The translations under genes were made by a program, and so were the position numbers. A stretch of 64,000 bases of DNA from Halonotius roseus. GTDB lineage: Archaea > Halobacteriota > Halobacteria > Halobacteriales > Haloferacaceae. Numbering within the stretch: position 1 is the stretch's first letter; each line of letters begins with the position of its first letter. Location: the NCBI RefSeq assembly GCF_006861655.1, contig NZ_SESI01000001.1:694328-758327 (forward strand), written 5' to 3'. The notes under the pieces were generated by a model that did not search any database, was not told the DNA's origin, and saw only the letters and a list, made by a program, of their open reading frames with translations. Shown piece after piece: positions 33,661-43,102 of this stretch.

Positions 33661-34176
33661 TTAGTCTGCTGAGCTCGGCTTCTCGTTTGCCGTCGAAGTG
33701 GTGCCATCGATATCCCAGGTAAACAGCCCCTCAAATACGTAGTTGATCACGGTGGCAATACCGATCGAGACAAGACTGGCAAGAAGGAACCAAACATCTA
33801 GCCCGCCGATCGCAACCTGAATAGCATACGGGCCGGTCAGTGCCCAGAAGAAAGCGAGTTGAATGGCGACACCGCCGGATCGAACAAGATGGGATTTGCC
33901 AAGTCGGGCGAGCAGCGGTCGCCAGCCGTTGCTCCCGTAGCTTGTAAACGTCCATCGCTCGTTGAGGAGGAACATCAGAACAACAGCAACCTCAATGCCA
34001 GCAGCTTTTCCCCACAACTCTGAGACACCAACCAACAGTGTCGCGGCTGCCAGTACGAGCGTGTCGGCGACAGCACCGATAGCACCGACCGAAACAAACT
34101 GACCGAACTGCGCGCCCGAAACCAGTGGTTGCACTCGTTCCGGCAGCCACCTGGTGAGTCGTTGACGGACGGTCAT
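33661..34176 (-). CDS. GtrA-family membrane protein, lipid-linked sugar flippase candidate
   Basis: 171 aa with four transmembrane helices: FGQFVSVGAIGAVADTLVLAA, then VALMFLLNERWTF-type motif (LLNERWTFTSYG), and FLLASLVSIGIATVINYVFEGLF. GtrA proteins are thought to flip polyprenyl-phosphate-linked sugars or anchor partner transferases. Start ATG overlaps the glycosyltransferase stop (ATGA). A second GtrA gene is at 58.4 kb beside a sulfatase-fold gene. Confidence 0.85.
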   Translation of the reverse strand: MTVRQRLTRWLPERVQPLVSGAQFGQFVSVGAIGAVADTLVLAAATLLVGVSELWGKAAGIEVAVVLMFLLNERWTFTSYGSNGWRPLLARLGKSHLVRSGGVAIQLAFFWALTGPYAIQVAIGGLDVWFLLASLVSIGIATVINYVFEGLFTWDIDGTTSTANEKPSSAD

Positions 34177-34949
34177 AGCTCGCTCACCTCCTCGATCAGC
34201 GGCGTCGGCTGTGTCGTTCGAGCAGCGATCACGGAATGAAACCGTTCATCGGTAAGCTGTTTCGCACGGTGTCGGGAGGTCAGCAATGCACGGAACATTC
34301 GTGCCGCATCAGCAACGGGATCAACAGTTGATCCGGGGCGATCCTCCCACTGGACTGGAACCTCAGTGATCGACAAATCAAGCGCACCGACCATTGCGAT
34401 CAGTTCGACATCCCACGCAAAGCCCGGCTCATAGAGATGCTCATGAACCTGATTCCACGCGTGGGCATCGATTGCCTTCGCCCCACACTGGTAGTCATGC
34501 AGGGTGACCGGCAACAACGAGCCAGCCAGCCAGCTGAAGCCATCTCCGAGGAACTGTCGAAGCCTCGATTGCTCATCTTCGATCTCGGCATCAGGGTGTC
34601 GGCGCGAGCCGACCGCAAGTGCGGCTCGGTGCTGCCGAACCGGTTCAACGATATCGGCCAGCGAATCGACCGGTGTTGAACCGTCGGCGTCCGCAAACAT
34701 ATAGAGATCGGTTTCCAGCGTTTCGAAACCGGCGGTGATCGCTGTTCCCTTTCCACGGCGGTGCGACACCGTCTCAACAGTCACCGGAAGCGAGCGTAGT
34801 GCCAGTGCGGTCTCAGGTTCCGGTGCATCAAGTTCAACCAAGATTGTCGCTGGATCGAGACGGTTGTTGATCTGTTCGATATATCGATCAAGTAGCTCAA
34901 TATCGGGCTGGTAGGCCGGGATCACGATCCCAAGTGTACGCTCGGTCAT
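34173..34949 (-). CDS. GT2 glycosyltransferase, dolichyl-phosphate sugar synthase-like
   Basis: 258 aa GT-A fold. GIVIPAYQPDIE opens the nucleotide-binding half; HRRGKGTAITAGF and the DxD-type MFADADGSTP bind the NDP-sugar and metal; GSRRHPD and VTLHDYQCGAKA match DPM1/GtrB-like enzymes. No transmembrane helix. It likely makes polyprenyl-phosphate-hexose on the cytoplasmic face, which GtrA would flip and the fused GT-C domain could use. Coupled by ATGA at both ends. Confidence 0.85.
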   Translation of the reverse strand: MTERTLGIVIPAYQPDIELLDRYIEQINNRLDPATILVELDAPEPETALALRSLPVTVETVSHRRGKGTAITAGFETLETDLYMFADADGSTPVDSLADIVEPVRQHRAALAVGSRRHPDAEIEDEQSRLRQFLGDGFSWLAGSLLPVTLHDYQCGAKAIDAHAWNQVHEHLYEPGFAWDVELIAMVGALDLSITEVPVQWEDRPGSTVDPVADAARMFRALLTSRHRAKQLTDERFHSVIAARTTQPTPLIEEVSEL

Positions 34950-37888
34950 GGGGCCACCTCCGTGGCATTACCATCGGTTGGAGTCGGGTCGTACTCGATC
35001 AGCTCGAGTCGACCGATGGATTCGTTATTAACCGGCTCGTACCCCTCCGGCATTGACCACTGTAGCTCATCCCGACCGGGACCGCGCGTCCGTACAATCG
35101 CCCAGAGGTTGTCTGGATCATGGCTATCGATGCGGTTTTCGAGACTCTGAGGATGATAGATCGAAATCGGATCTTCACTTTCTAGATCTGAGTTATATCG
35201 GATTGTATCGACAGAAGAGTTCGAACTGAGATGGTAGTCCGTGGCGTTCTTTGTGAATTCCGGAACCATCACAACGAGCGTATCGTCACCTTCGTTTTCG
35301 ACAACTGACGCCGCTTCATCCCAGTCTTCCGCATGATCGGCTCCGTAAAACACCGGAAGCATCAACACTGCCGAGAAGAGAACCACGGCCAGAGCGGCAA
35401 CCCGAATAGACGAAGCGTCGATATCACTAATTGATTTGGCAACGAGGAGGAATATTGGAGCGAGGCCAACAATAACATACCGGATATCGAAAAACGGGAA
35501 CACGGTCGCAGAGATCAAAAACGGAACCCCCACGAGTGCAACGAGAAGTATCCCAGACAACAAGGCAGGGCGAACGTCTTGATCCGACTGCCACTCACTA
35601 TAGATTTGCCACAACAGGACACCAAAAATAGATATAACGGATACCTGAGCGATGATCGCGGTGAAGGACGTAATATTGATCGTTGGATAATTAACTGGGA
35701 TTCCAATGTAAGCGAAGGCAACGTTTCTCAGATCCTCGAGTCCGGCCGTCGACAACCAGCGTGTCTCGGCTTTACTCCCGATTAGGTACCGCTCGAAAGC
35801 CACAAGCCCGAGCCACGGGACGAACGGACCGACCGCCAGTGTCTCCGTACCGAGCCATCGCTTGACACGCTGTCGGTCTTTAGTTTTGACCAGCCACACG
35901 CTAAGGTGGAACATTTGACCCAACAAAACGAACGAGCCGTACGGATGGGTCAGCAGCATACACAGAGTCGTGAACACGTAGCCGAACCGGTTGTCAAGAC
36001 TGTGGTCACGCAGACAGCGCGTGTAAAACAGGATAGACATCACGCCGAAGAAAAACAACATCGAGTACATCCGTGCGGTCTGGGAATACTGGATGTGAAA
36101 CGTCGAGAGGCTCACCAGCAACGCGGCGATGAGCCCGGTTCGCCGGTTATACAGTTCGTACCCAAGCAGATAGACTCCGGCGATCGACGCGATTCCAAAC
36201 AGGAGCGACAGCGACCGAGCGGCAAGCGGTGACTTCCCGAACAAGAGCATCCAGGTGTGCAATGCGAGATAGTACAGCGGCGGATGAGGATCAGCGATCG
36301 TTGTGATAATCTCAAGGAAGCCCATTGAACCTCGTTCGGTAACTGAATACACTTCGTCGAGCCACATGCTCCGATTGAGGCGCGGGAGACGAAGCAGGAA
36401 TGCTAACAGGAGGATCGGCCACAACCACAGATGTTGTGTCGCTTTTGCACGAACCGAGCTAGCAAGGGAGTCGGTCTCCTCGGGGTTCTGTTTTAATGAC
36501 TCCAACTGTCCACTTCTTTCGTGGACGGTTTTCTCCCATCCGAGGTCACCGACAGCGAGCTGTTTGAACGCTCGAATGTCTGCAGCCCACTGTAGTACCC
36601 AGTAGGCCGGCGCTGTGGCGGCGACAAACAGGGCCCGTGACAGCTTGTGTATCGGTGGCTTTCGAGATGTAAGCCAGTATCCGACTGCAAATGACGCTAC
36701 GCTGACAAACAGGAATATGAGGCCAAACCAGAGGATCGCGTTGACGATTGCGTTCGACGGGACGAACCCCAACGCGCTCCCCACACCAATGAGCAACAAC
36801 AAACCAGTGACGTTCAGCGGGCCGGCATGCGGGAGGAACGATTGCCACAGCAGGTGCCCGCGCTGCCGGGGCGACTCACCGGCCCTATGTTTGAAGAAAT
36901 CGAGGAAGGTGAAGACCTTGCCTTTCTGCCAGCGGGTGCGCTGTTTCAGCCAGTTTTCGAGTGTCCGAGGTGATTCCTCTTTCGTGACCGAATCGATGAT
37001 GCCGAACCGGGAATCGGTACACCATAGTTGTAGTCCGAGTTCGAAATCCTCGGTAACGTTGGTCGGATCCCACGGCGTGATCCCTGAAAGCCCGTGCTCA
37101 GAGAGCCACGACGCATCATCCGGATCCCACGGATCGCCTTTCCGTGCAGTCCGCTTATCAGAGATCGATTCCAAGATATCCCGGCGGAAGAAACACGTCG
37201 TCCCGCTGAGGGGGATCGGAAAGCCGAGTCGCTTGAACGCCGGGAGGATAAATCGGTACCAGTAGCCGTATTCCGCACGGAAGAGGAGATTCTTCCAGCC
37301 ATCCTCCTCGTTGACCATGTCGACCATCCCCTGAACGTAGTCACACTGCTCGGCGACGATGGCCTTCGACACGCGATCAAAGAGGTTCTCGCTGACAACG
37401 TTTTCTGCGTCGACGATGCCAACGATATCGCCATCAGTCTGTTCAAACCCGTAATTGAGTGCCCGTGGCTTGTTTGGACTGCCTGGGTACTCCTCAGGTA
37501 CAACAACCAGATCAAGCTCGATCTCGGTGGCAAGCTCTTTCACGCGGGCAATCGTCGCATCATCGTCCGGTTCAAGCAGAACCGTCAGTGAGAGCTTCTC
37601 TTGTGGGTACGCCGTGTTCCTGATCGATTTGATCGACTGATGGATCACGTCGGCCTCGTCGTAAGCCGGAACAAACACATCGATCTCCGGGTATGTGACC
37701 GCCTCAGAGAAATCGATGGAATCGGTTCCGACGAAGGAAACCTCAGTGTTTGGCTCACCGGTGACAACTCGTTCAACGCCCGCCCGCGCAACGGGGTAAT
37801 AGTTGTAGAGATTCATCACCAGCCACGCGATCCCGTAGAAGACCGCAACAGCGGTGAGAACGGTAACCGGGGTGATCGCGCTCAACAT
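34946..37888 (-). CDS. Fusion glycosyltransferase: membrane GT2 plus GT-C (PMT/ArnT-like)
   Basis: 980 aa from ATG 37888 (MLSAITPVTVLTAVAVFYG); an in-frame ATG at 38080 adds 64 atypical residues. After an N-terminal helix, a processive-type GT2 domain (about 67-360) has LEPDDD (108-110), VDAEN (160-162), TEDFELGLQL (279-281) and QRTRW (316-320), the D,D,D,QxxRW set of cellulose/hyaluronan synthases. Three to four helices link to a GT-C half from about 485: MWLDEVYSV with the loop-1 Asp-Glu, DPHPPLYYLALHTW, then many helices and a C-terminal outer domain. GT-C enzymes transfer from lipid-phosphate sugars outside the cell. First gene of the four-gene operon. Confidence 0.87.
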   Translation of the reverse strand: MLSAITPVTVLTAVAVFYGIAWLVMNLYNYYPVARAGVERVVTGEPNTEVSFVGTDSIDFSEAVTYPEIDVFVPAYDEADVIHQSIKSIRNTAYPQEKLSLTVLLEPDDDATIARVKELATEIELDLVVVPEEYPGSPNKPRALNYGFEQTDGDIVGIVDAENVVSENLFDRVSKAIVAEQCDYVQGMVDMVNEEDGWKNLLFRAEYGYWYRFILPAFKRLGFPIPLSGTTCFFRRDILESISDKRTARKGDPWDPDDASWLSEHGLSGITPWDPTNVTEDFELGLQLWCTDSRFGIIDSVTKEESPRTLENWLKQRTRWQKGKVFTFLDFFKHRAGESPRQRGHLLWQSFLPHAGPLNVTGLLLLIGVGSALGFVPSNAIVNAILWFGLIFLFVSVASFAVGYWLTSRKPPIHKLSRALFVAATAPAYWVLQWAADIRAFKQLAVGDLGWEKTVHERSGQLESLKQNPEETDSLASSVRAKATQHLWLWPILLLAFLLRLPRLNRSMWLDEVYSVTERGSMGFLEIITTIADPHPPLYYLALHTWMLLFGKSPLAARSLSLLFGIASIAGVYLLGYELYNRRTGLIAALLVSLSTFHIQYSQTARMYSMLFFFGVMSILFYTRCLRDHSLDNRFGYVFTTLCMLLTHPYGSFVLLGQMFHLSVWLVKTKDRQRVKRWLGTETLAVGPFVPWLGLVAFERYLIGSKAETRWLSTAGLEDLRNVAFAYIGIPVNYPTINITSFTAIIAQVSVISIFGVLLWQIYSEWQSDQDVRPALLSGILLVALVGVPFLISATVFPFFDIRYVIVGLAPIFLLVAKSISDIDASSIRVAALAVVLFSAVLMLPVFYGADHAEDWDEAASVVENEGDDTLVVMVPEFTKNATDYHLSSNSSVDTIRYNSDLESEDPISIYHPQSLENRIDSHDPDNLWAIVRTRGPGRDELQWSMPEGYEPVNNESIGRLELIEYDPTPTDGNATEVAP

Positions 37889-38629
37889 CGGCGACCCCCT
37901 ATGTGCGATGTGGGTTGGAGCTGCGATCTGCTCTCGGTCGTCGCTGTAATATGGCTGTGTCTGTCCAGGTAACTGCGGACAGGTAACGATCTCTGGGAGA
38001 GGGGTGTGTCGGTGAGACAGCCCCACCAATCCATCATGATCGTTCCTGTTGAACCTTGTTTTTCTGACATACTTCGGCAAATGCCAATGAGAGAGTGGGG
38101 TATAGTTATGAAATACAAGAATTAATCAAAATCCGCCATAATCTAATAAGATGTGCCCTGAAATGAAAAATTAAGTTTAGAATTAACTCTATTTCTGGAT
38201 TTATAGTTTAGTATATGAACAAACTATAGCAGTGAATGGGGAGTACTGCACGGAAGCGAGTATATGCCCACATACTCAGTTGTGAGATCGCCGAAAAGAG
38301 GACACATGGTGCTATCACCACTTATTGGCCGAGAAAGAGAAGCGAAAAGGCGATTTTTCAACTGTACCGTGTCGAATGAAGTGGCTTCAATAATTCAGAC
38401 AGTACCTGAGCGCACGTACAGTGGCCGTTGTAGTACACATATTATGAATGTTTGAATTTTATACACATCTATTATTTTTGATTTATCCGCTTATTTTACG
38501 TATTCTACCTATTTGTTTTTATTTTGGTGACCCAAGTTTGATTTATTTTTGTATACACACTCATAATTTAGATACCTTGAATAGAATTTTTGGCCAAACG
38601 TTTACTTATTTCGGTTTATATAATTAGTT
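37889..38629. other. AT-rich intergenic island
   Basis: 741 bases that become strongly AT-rich from about 38100, unlike the surrounding genome. It contains upstream regions for the divergent glycosyltransferase operon and the GH5 gene. A candidate GH5 TATA is TTTACTTATT (about 38601-38610); TTTATATAA (38615-38623) is very close to the ATG. The only sizeable frame (38264-38455) has no protein-like character. Likely imported or degenerate DNA. Confidence 0.5.
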
Positions 38630-39988
38630 ATGGGCAAAAAGAGGCGTGCCATACTTCACGGGCTCGGGGGGGTTGCAGGTGGGCTAGCAACAATAGGCAC
38701 GGTCGGCGCGGACGAAGAGATCGAAACGTGGGCACCGGATGCGGTATACAGGAACGGAGATCAGGTCAGATACAACGGCTACGAATGGCAAGCGGAGTGG
38801 TACACGCAAGGAGAAAGGCCAAGTGACACAGTGGCTGTTTGGAACCGGATCGGGAAGCTTGCCGAGACCGAAAACTACCCACGCTGGAGCCCGGATGGAA
38901 TCTATCGAGCCGGGACTCGGGTCATCTATCAGGATGCTATCTGGGAATCAAGCTGGTGGAATGAAAACGAGTCGCCGGCGGTCGACACATCAGGGCCGTG
39001 GAAACAGATTCGAACGGTCGACAGTCAAAAACCATCCGAGCAAGAAAATGGTGATATGTCACAAACACCGGTTGAAACACACGGACAACTACAGGTCATC
39101 GATACAGAACTGTGCAATGAAGATGGAACACCGGTTCAGCTCGGTGGGATGAGTACCCATGGGATACAGTGGTTCGGTTGGGAAGAGTTTCTCACCCCTG
39201 AGGCACTTGATGCTCTAAGGAACGACTGGAACGCAGATCTCTGTCGGGTTGCAATGTATGTGCAGGAAGGCGGATATAAGACGGATCCAGAAGGATTTAC
39301 AGCTGAGGTGAACCGGATTGTCGAGGCGATCACCGACCGAGAAATGTACGCGATAATCGACTTTCATATCCTTGATCCAGGAGATCCACTCCAAAATCTG
39401 GAGAACGCAAAAACATTTTTCGACGCGGTCGCCGCGGAACACGCCGAGAAAGACAACATCATCTTCGAGATCTGCAACGAACCGAACGACGTAGGCTGGG
39501 AATCGATTAAACAGTACGCTGAGACGGTCATCCCCGTAATCCGGAACCACGATCCTGAAAGCCCGATCGTCGTCGGGACACGCGGGTGGTCTTCGCTTGG
39601 TTTCGCGGACATCGGCTCGGCAGGACCGCAGGAAATCATTGATAACCCTGTCGACGGCGACAACATACTGTACGCATATCATTTCTACGCGGCGACCCAC
39701 GGACGGTGGGAACGCGAGCAACTCGATACCGCAGCCGATGCTCTGCCGATCTTCGTCACTGAATGCGGAACGACCGAGGCGAGCGGTGAGGGAGAAACGG
39801 ATATCGAAAGCACCCGAAAATTTCTGCGGGTGCTGCGAGATAACAATATTAGTTGGGCGTTTTGGAGTTACTCAGATGATTGGCGCGCATCCGGAATCTG
39901 GACAGAGGCGGTTGAGGACGGTAACTGGACAAAACAGAATCTCACGGAGAACGGCAAATGGATGCGATCGGTTATTCGTGAGCACTGA
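38630..39988 (+). CDS. Secreted GH5 cellulase with two CBM5/12-type modules
   Basis: 452 aa. Twin-arginine-type leader KKRRAILHGLGGVAGG, then two ~45-residue CBM5/12 (ChtBD3) modules at about 34-75 (APDAVYRNGDQVRYNGYEWQ) and 86-127 (SPDGIYRAGTRVIYQDAIWE). A Ser/Gln linker (130-150) precedes a GH5 barrel (about 153-450) with acid/base Glu284 in ICNEPND and nucleophile Glu378 in FVTECGT, plus HFYAATH and FWSYSDD. Hydrolyses beta-1,4-glucan, or mannan or chitosan. Lies in AT-rich DNA, suggesting transfer. Its last 17 bases overlap the convergent HTH gene. Confidence 0.92.
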   Translation: MGKKRRAILHGLGGVAGGLATIGTVGADEEIETWAPDAVYRNGDQVRYNGYEWQAEWYTQGERPSDTVAVWNRIGKLAETENYPRWSPDGIYRAGTRVIYQDAIWESSWWNENESPAVDTSGPWKQIRTVDSQKPSEQENGDMSQTPVETHGQLQVIDTELCNEDGTPVQLGGMSTHGIQWFGWEEFLTPEALDALRNDWNADLCRVAMYVQEGGYKTDPEGFTAEVNRIVEAITDREMYAIIDFHILDPGDPLQNLENAKTFFDAVAAEHAEKDNIIFEICNEPNDVGWESIKQYAETVIPVIRNHDPESPIVVGTRGWSSLGFADIGSAGPQEIIDNPVDGDNILYAYHFYAATHGRWEREQLDTAADALPIFVTECGTTEASGEGETDIESTRKFLRVLRDNNISWAFWSYSDDWRASGIWTEAVEDGNWTKQNLTENGKWMRSVIREH

Positions 39989-40685
39989 ATAACGATCGGT
40001 TGATTGAGACCAGCGTATCGAGATCGACTTCGGTTTTGTATGCGTGGATACACGCCAGTATAAAGAAGAGACTGACAACGGTACCAAACCAAGCAGTCAT
40101 CGGAACCAACCGTATTGGCCAAATGTTGGCTGTGGCTGTACCGACCACTCCAATCGACGTAAGCGAGAGCAGAGCGTAGTACTGATGCCATGGTCGTTCA
40201 CCACCGTCGGGAGATCCGGAGTCAAGATCAACATCAGCCAACAGTGGGGTAGGTTCAATCAGGCTGGATGGTTTCTCAAACCGGATGAGTCCTACATTAT
40301 CCATTTTGGGGAGATGAACCTGTTGTAGTGAGGTGTAAACCCGCTTCCGTTCAGCACGCGTGACCTCAGCCATTGGTTTGTCGGTCTCCCATGCGGCAAT
40401 CTGGGTTGCCAGCGTTCCGATTTCGACTGGTTGGGTCATATGTTTGAGGAAATAGACGACGTGTCGACGACGGCGGTTTGAGAGGACATCAAAGAGCTCG
40501 TCGATGAGGGAGGATTTGATATCCGAAAGCGCGGAATCAACACCATTCGGTGAAAGCCCTTCCTGAGTAGGCGAAGAGGCAGACAAATCATCCGCATGAA
40601 ACCCATTCAAATCTGGTGGCGAGATGGGTTGTTCAGTTCCAGTTTGATTCGATCCAGGTTGAGGGTTGTCTATCTTGTGTACCAT
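39972..40685 (-). CDS. Winged-HTH membrane protein (DUF7344-like)
   Basis: 237 aa. An N-terminal disordered stretch (1-55) is followed by a winged helix typical of haloarchaeal DUF7344: DELFDVLSNRRRRHVVYFLKH, PVEIGTLATQIAAWE, RAERKRVYTSLQQVHLPKMDNVGLI. Two C-terminal transmembrane helices (about 165-215) anchor it. Such proteins are abundant regulators near surface and glycan genes. Its 3' end overlaps the GH5 gene tail to tail by 17 bases, so the two may affect each other's transcripts. Confidence 0.78.
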   Translation of the reverse strand: MVHKIDNPQPGSNQTGTEQPISPPDLNGFHADDLSASSPTQEGLSPNGVDSALSDIKSSLIDELFDVLSNRRRRHVVYFLKHMTQPVEIGTLATQIAAWETDKPMAEVTRAERKRVYTSLQQVHLPKMDNVGLIRFEKPSSLIEPTPLLADVDLDSGSPDGGERPWHQYYALLSLTSIGVVGTATANIWPIRLVPMTAWFGTVVSLFFILACIHAYKTEVDLDTLVSINRSLFSAHE

Positions 40686-41027
40686 TTTGATTCAGCTAAG
40701 TCACAATAACTGAGTTAGTATAAACGCCTGTGGTATTTTATCTATCTATTGTTATTTTTAATGAATTTCAAAGAGTTTGTTCAAACAAGTAGGCACCGAT
40801 TAGGATATTCAGTTTGTTGACCCAATATCGTTTCAGAACCCGAATTGTTTCTCCACAGGGCTATTTGATTCAAAATGAGAATTTTTGTTCGTAAAAAGTA
40901 ATTTCGTATAGAATGTGTATTCTACTCATTATATTTCATTTTCTGTAATCTCAAATATCAAAATAGGATAATAGGTTGAAACTATGTAGGTATATTTTAC
41001 TCAGACCATCATAGAGTATCGAACACA
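40686..41027. promoter_or_regulatory. AT-rich spacer with aldo/keto reductase promoter
   Basis: 342 bases, AT-rich like 38.1-38.6 kb, ending the low-GC island. TATATTTTA at 40991-40999 lies 29-37 bases before the ATG at 41028, a good archaeal TATA box. No gene is visible in the rest. Confidence 0.5.
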
Positions 41028-42044
41028 ATGAACTATCGACAGCTCGGCGCGACGGGAACGCGCGTCTCTGAACTTTGTTTCGGCACCTGGCGGTTTGGCC
41101 GCCGAACCAACGACGTACTGGAAACCGACGAGGACGACGCCCACGAACTGCTGGATGCCTTCGCCGACCACGGCGGCAATTTTATCGATAGCGCGAACAT
41201 CTACGGCGACCCCAACGGCACTAGCGAATCCTACATCGGGAGTTGGCTCCAAAACCGCGACCGCGAAAAGTACGTCCTTACCTCGAAGGTGTACTTCGAG
41301 TACGATGAAGACAACCCCAACGGCTCGGGGCTCTCGCGGACACACATCCGCAATCAGATCGACAAGACCCTTGACAATCTTGGGACAGATTACCTCGACC
41401 TCTACTACATTCACCGCTGGGACGAGGATACCCCGATCGAGGAGACGCTGTCAGCACTGACCGGGCTCGTCGAGGACGGCCGGGTGAACTACCTCGGCGC
41501 GTCGACGATGGCGGCCTGGCAGCTCACGAAGGCCCTCTGGAAAGCCGATCTCAACGACTACCAGCGGTTCGATGTTGTCCAGCCGCTGTTCCACGCGGGC
41601 TACTACAAAGACGTGGAAGACTACCTCTCGGTGGCAGCCGATCAAGATCTCGCCGTCTGTCCGTACTCGCCGCTGGCCGGCGGCTTCCTCACCGGGAAAT
41701 ACACCCGCGCAGATCCCGACGATCCGACCGCTGTTGAGGCACCTGACGGCTCGCGGGCCAGCTTCGACGACCGCTTCGAGCGGTTTTATCTCTCCGAGCG
41801 CGGCTGGAAGGTACTCGACGAAATTCGGGCGGTCGCCGACGAGGTCGACGCCACACCAGCCCAGGTCTCGCTGCGCTGGCTGATGGATCAGGATGCGTTC
41901 ACCTGCGTGCCGATCATCGGTGCGCGGACGGTCGACCAACTGGAGGAAAACGTCGCTGCCGCTGAGGTGTCGATCACCGACGACCAACACGACCGCATCA
42001 CCGACGCCCGGTTCAACGAGGACGGCGTGCGGTGGGGCCACTAA
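41028..42044 (+). CDS. Aldo/keto reductase, Kv-beta-like
   Basis: 338 aa NADPH-dependent AKR of the voltage-gated K+ channel beta-subunit type. LGATGTRVSELCFGTW opens the barrel; FIDSANIYGDPNGTSESYIG holds the catalytic Asp/Tyr; LTSKVYFEYDEDN the Lys; DLYYIHRWDEDTP the His; CPYSPLAGGFLTGKY is the cofactor loop. Length and the long loop agree with this subgroup. Distinct from the AKR at 19.6 kb. A K+ channel gene is in the window (51.5 kb) but not adjacent, so no link is claimed. Confidence 0.92.
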   Translation: MNYRQLGATGTRVSELCFGTWRFGRRTNDVLETDEDDAHELLDAFADHGGNFIDSANIYGDPNGTSESYIGSWLQNRDREKYVLTSKVYFEYDEDNPNGSGLSRTHIRNQIDKTLDNLGTDYLDLYYIHRWDEDTPIEETLSALTGLVEDGRVNYLGASTMAAWQLTKALWKADLNDYQRFDVVQPLFHAGYYKDVEDYLSVAADQDLAVCPYSPLAGGFLTGKYTRADPDDPTAVEAPDGSRASFDDRFERFYLSERGWKVLDEIRAVADEVDATPAQVSLRWLMDQDAFTCVPIIGARTVDQLEENVAAAEVSITDDQHDRITDARFNEDGVRWGH

Positions 42045-42077
42045 GCGGATCTGCTACCCAGGTGAGTAGTGAGGTAA

Positions 42078-42317
42078 TTAGCGGGCAGCGACGTGGGAGC
42101 GAACCTGACGAACGATATCGTCGACATCGAAATCGTCGTCGGCTTTGTCGAAGACGATCTCGTCGTCGACACGGACGACAAAGACGCCGTGGTCGCCCAT
42201 CACCAGCGAGACGCGCTCAAGCTGGTCGGCAAACTGCCGACAGATCGCCTCTTCGACGGTGAGTGCGCGGTCAAGAAAGCCACACGGAACGCAGTATTCG
42301 ATCTCGATCGTCGACAT
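42078..42317 (-). CDS. SelW/Rdx-family small redox protein
   Basis: 79 aa with IEIEYCVPCGFLDRALT, the N-terminal CxxC loop of SelT/SelW/SelH (Rdx) thioredoxin-like proteins, then ERVSLVMGDHGVFVVRVDDEIVFDK, which matches the typical beta strands. The usual selenocysteine position is Cys here. Probable thiol redox role; partner unknown. Confidence 0.85.
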   Translation of the reverse strand: MSTIEIEYCVPCGFLDRALTVEEAICRQFADQLERVSLVMGDHGVFVVRVDDEIVFDKADDDFDVDDIVRQVRSHVAAR

Positions 42318-42401
42318 ACGGGTGAGACGAACGGCGACTGCAAAAGCTGTGGGATGGGGTTGCGAAAGCTGTCGGATACTATTGGAACAACGAGTCGTCG
42401 G

Positions 42402-42974
42402 CTACTCGCTTTCGTGGATCCCGCGGAAGGCGTCCCGAAGCTCGTTGTCGGGGAACTGCTCAAGGATCTCGTTCATCTCGGTTTCCAGCTCGTCGATCCG
42501 CCCTTCGAGCTCGTCGAACCGCTCGTCGTCGATCTCGGTCGGGGAGAACTCCGCGGTCAGCGTGGCGTACTTCTTGCGGGTCTCGTAGTATTCGGAGACT
42601 AACTCCTCGTAGTCGTCGATGAGGAATGCCTGCTCGACGGCGGTCAGCAGCTCCTCCTTGGAGACAGGTTTGGTAAGATAGCCAGCAAGCGGCATATCGA
42701 TGATGTCGAGATCCGGGTCGACAGCGGTCACCATGATCACCTGACAGTCGGATTCCCAGTCGTCGATATGCTCAAGCAGCTCGTCACCCGACATCCCCGG
42801 CATCCGACGATCGAGCAGGACAAGATCGATATCCGAGGTAAGTTCAACCAACGCCTCGCCGCCGGTGAACGCCACCCGCGCCTCGTAGTCATCCTGCAGG
42901 TGATGGGCGTGCAGTGCGGCGAGGGATTGTTCGTCCTCGACGATGAGGATCGTTCGCTCACGCTCGGAATCCAT
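42402..42974 (-). CDS. Response regulator with HalX output domain
   Basis: 190 aa from ATG 42974 (MDSERERTILIVEDEQ). Receiver domain: EDE acidic pocket, phosphoacceptor Asp in IDLVLLDRRMPGMSG (about residue 53), Thr in VMVTAVD, Lys in GYLTKPVSKEELL. The C-terminal HalX region (about 125-190) is a helical coiled coil (FDELEGRIDELETEMNEILEQ) with no DNA-binding motif. Cognate kinase not adjacent; a 7TM kinase is 3 kb away. Confidence 0.9.
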   Translation of the reverse strand: MDSERERTILIVEDEQSLAALHAHHLQDDYEARVAFTGGEALVELTSDIDLVLLDRRMPGMSGDELLEHIDDWESDCQVIMVTAVDPDLDIIDMPLAGYLTKPVSKEELLTAVEQAFLIDDYEELVSEYYETRKKYATLTAEFSPTEIDDERFDELEGRIDELETEMNEILEQFPDNELRDAFRGIHESE

Positions 42975-43102
42975 TATCGGGCGTTCGACACCACACATCA
43001 AAACTATTTCGCACACGAAAGCTGGTCGGCGGCCGCGCAACCGTGGGGGAAACCCGATTTCGACACCTGCGTCGACGTCGACCGGCGAGCAACAGGGCTC
43101 GC

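Noticed and set aside
38264-38455. 63-codon frame in the AT-rich island
   Set aside because: Low-complexity, no start context or homology; probably chance in AT-rich DNA.
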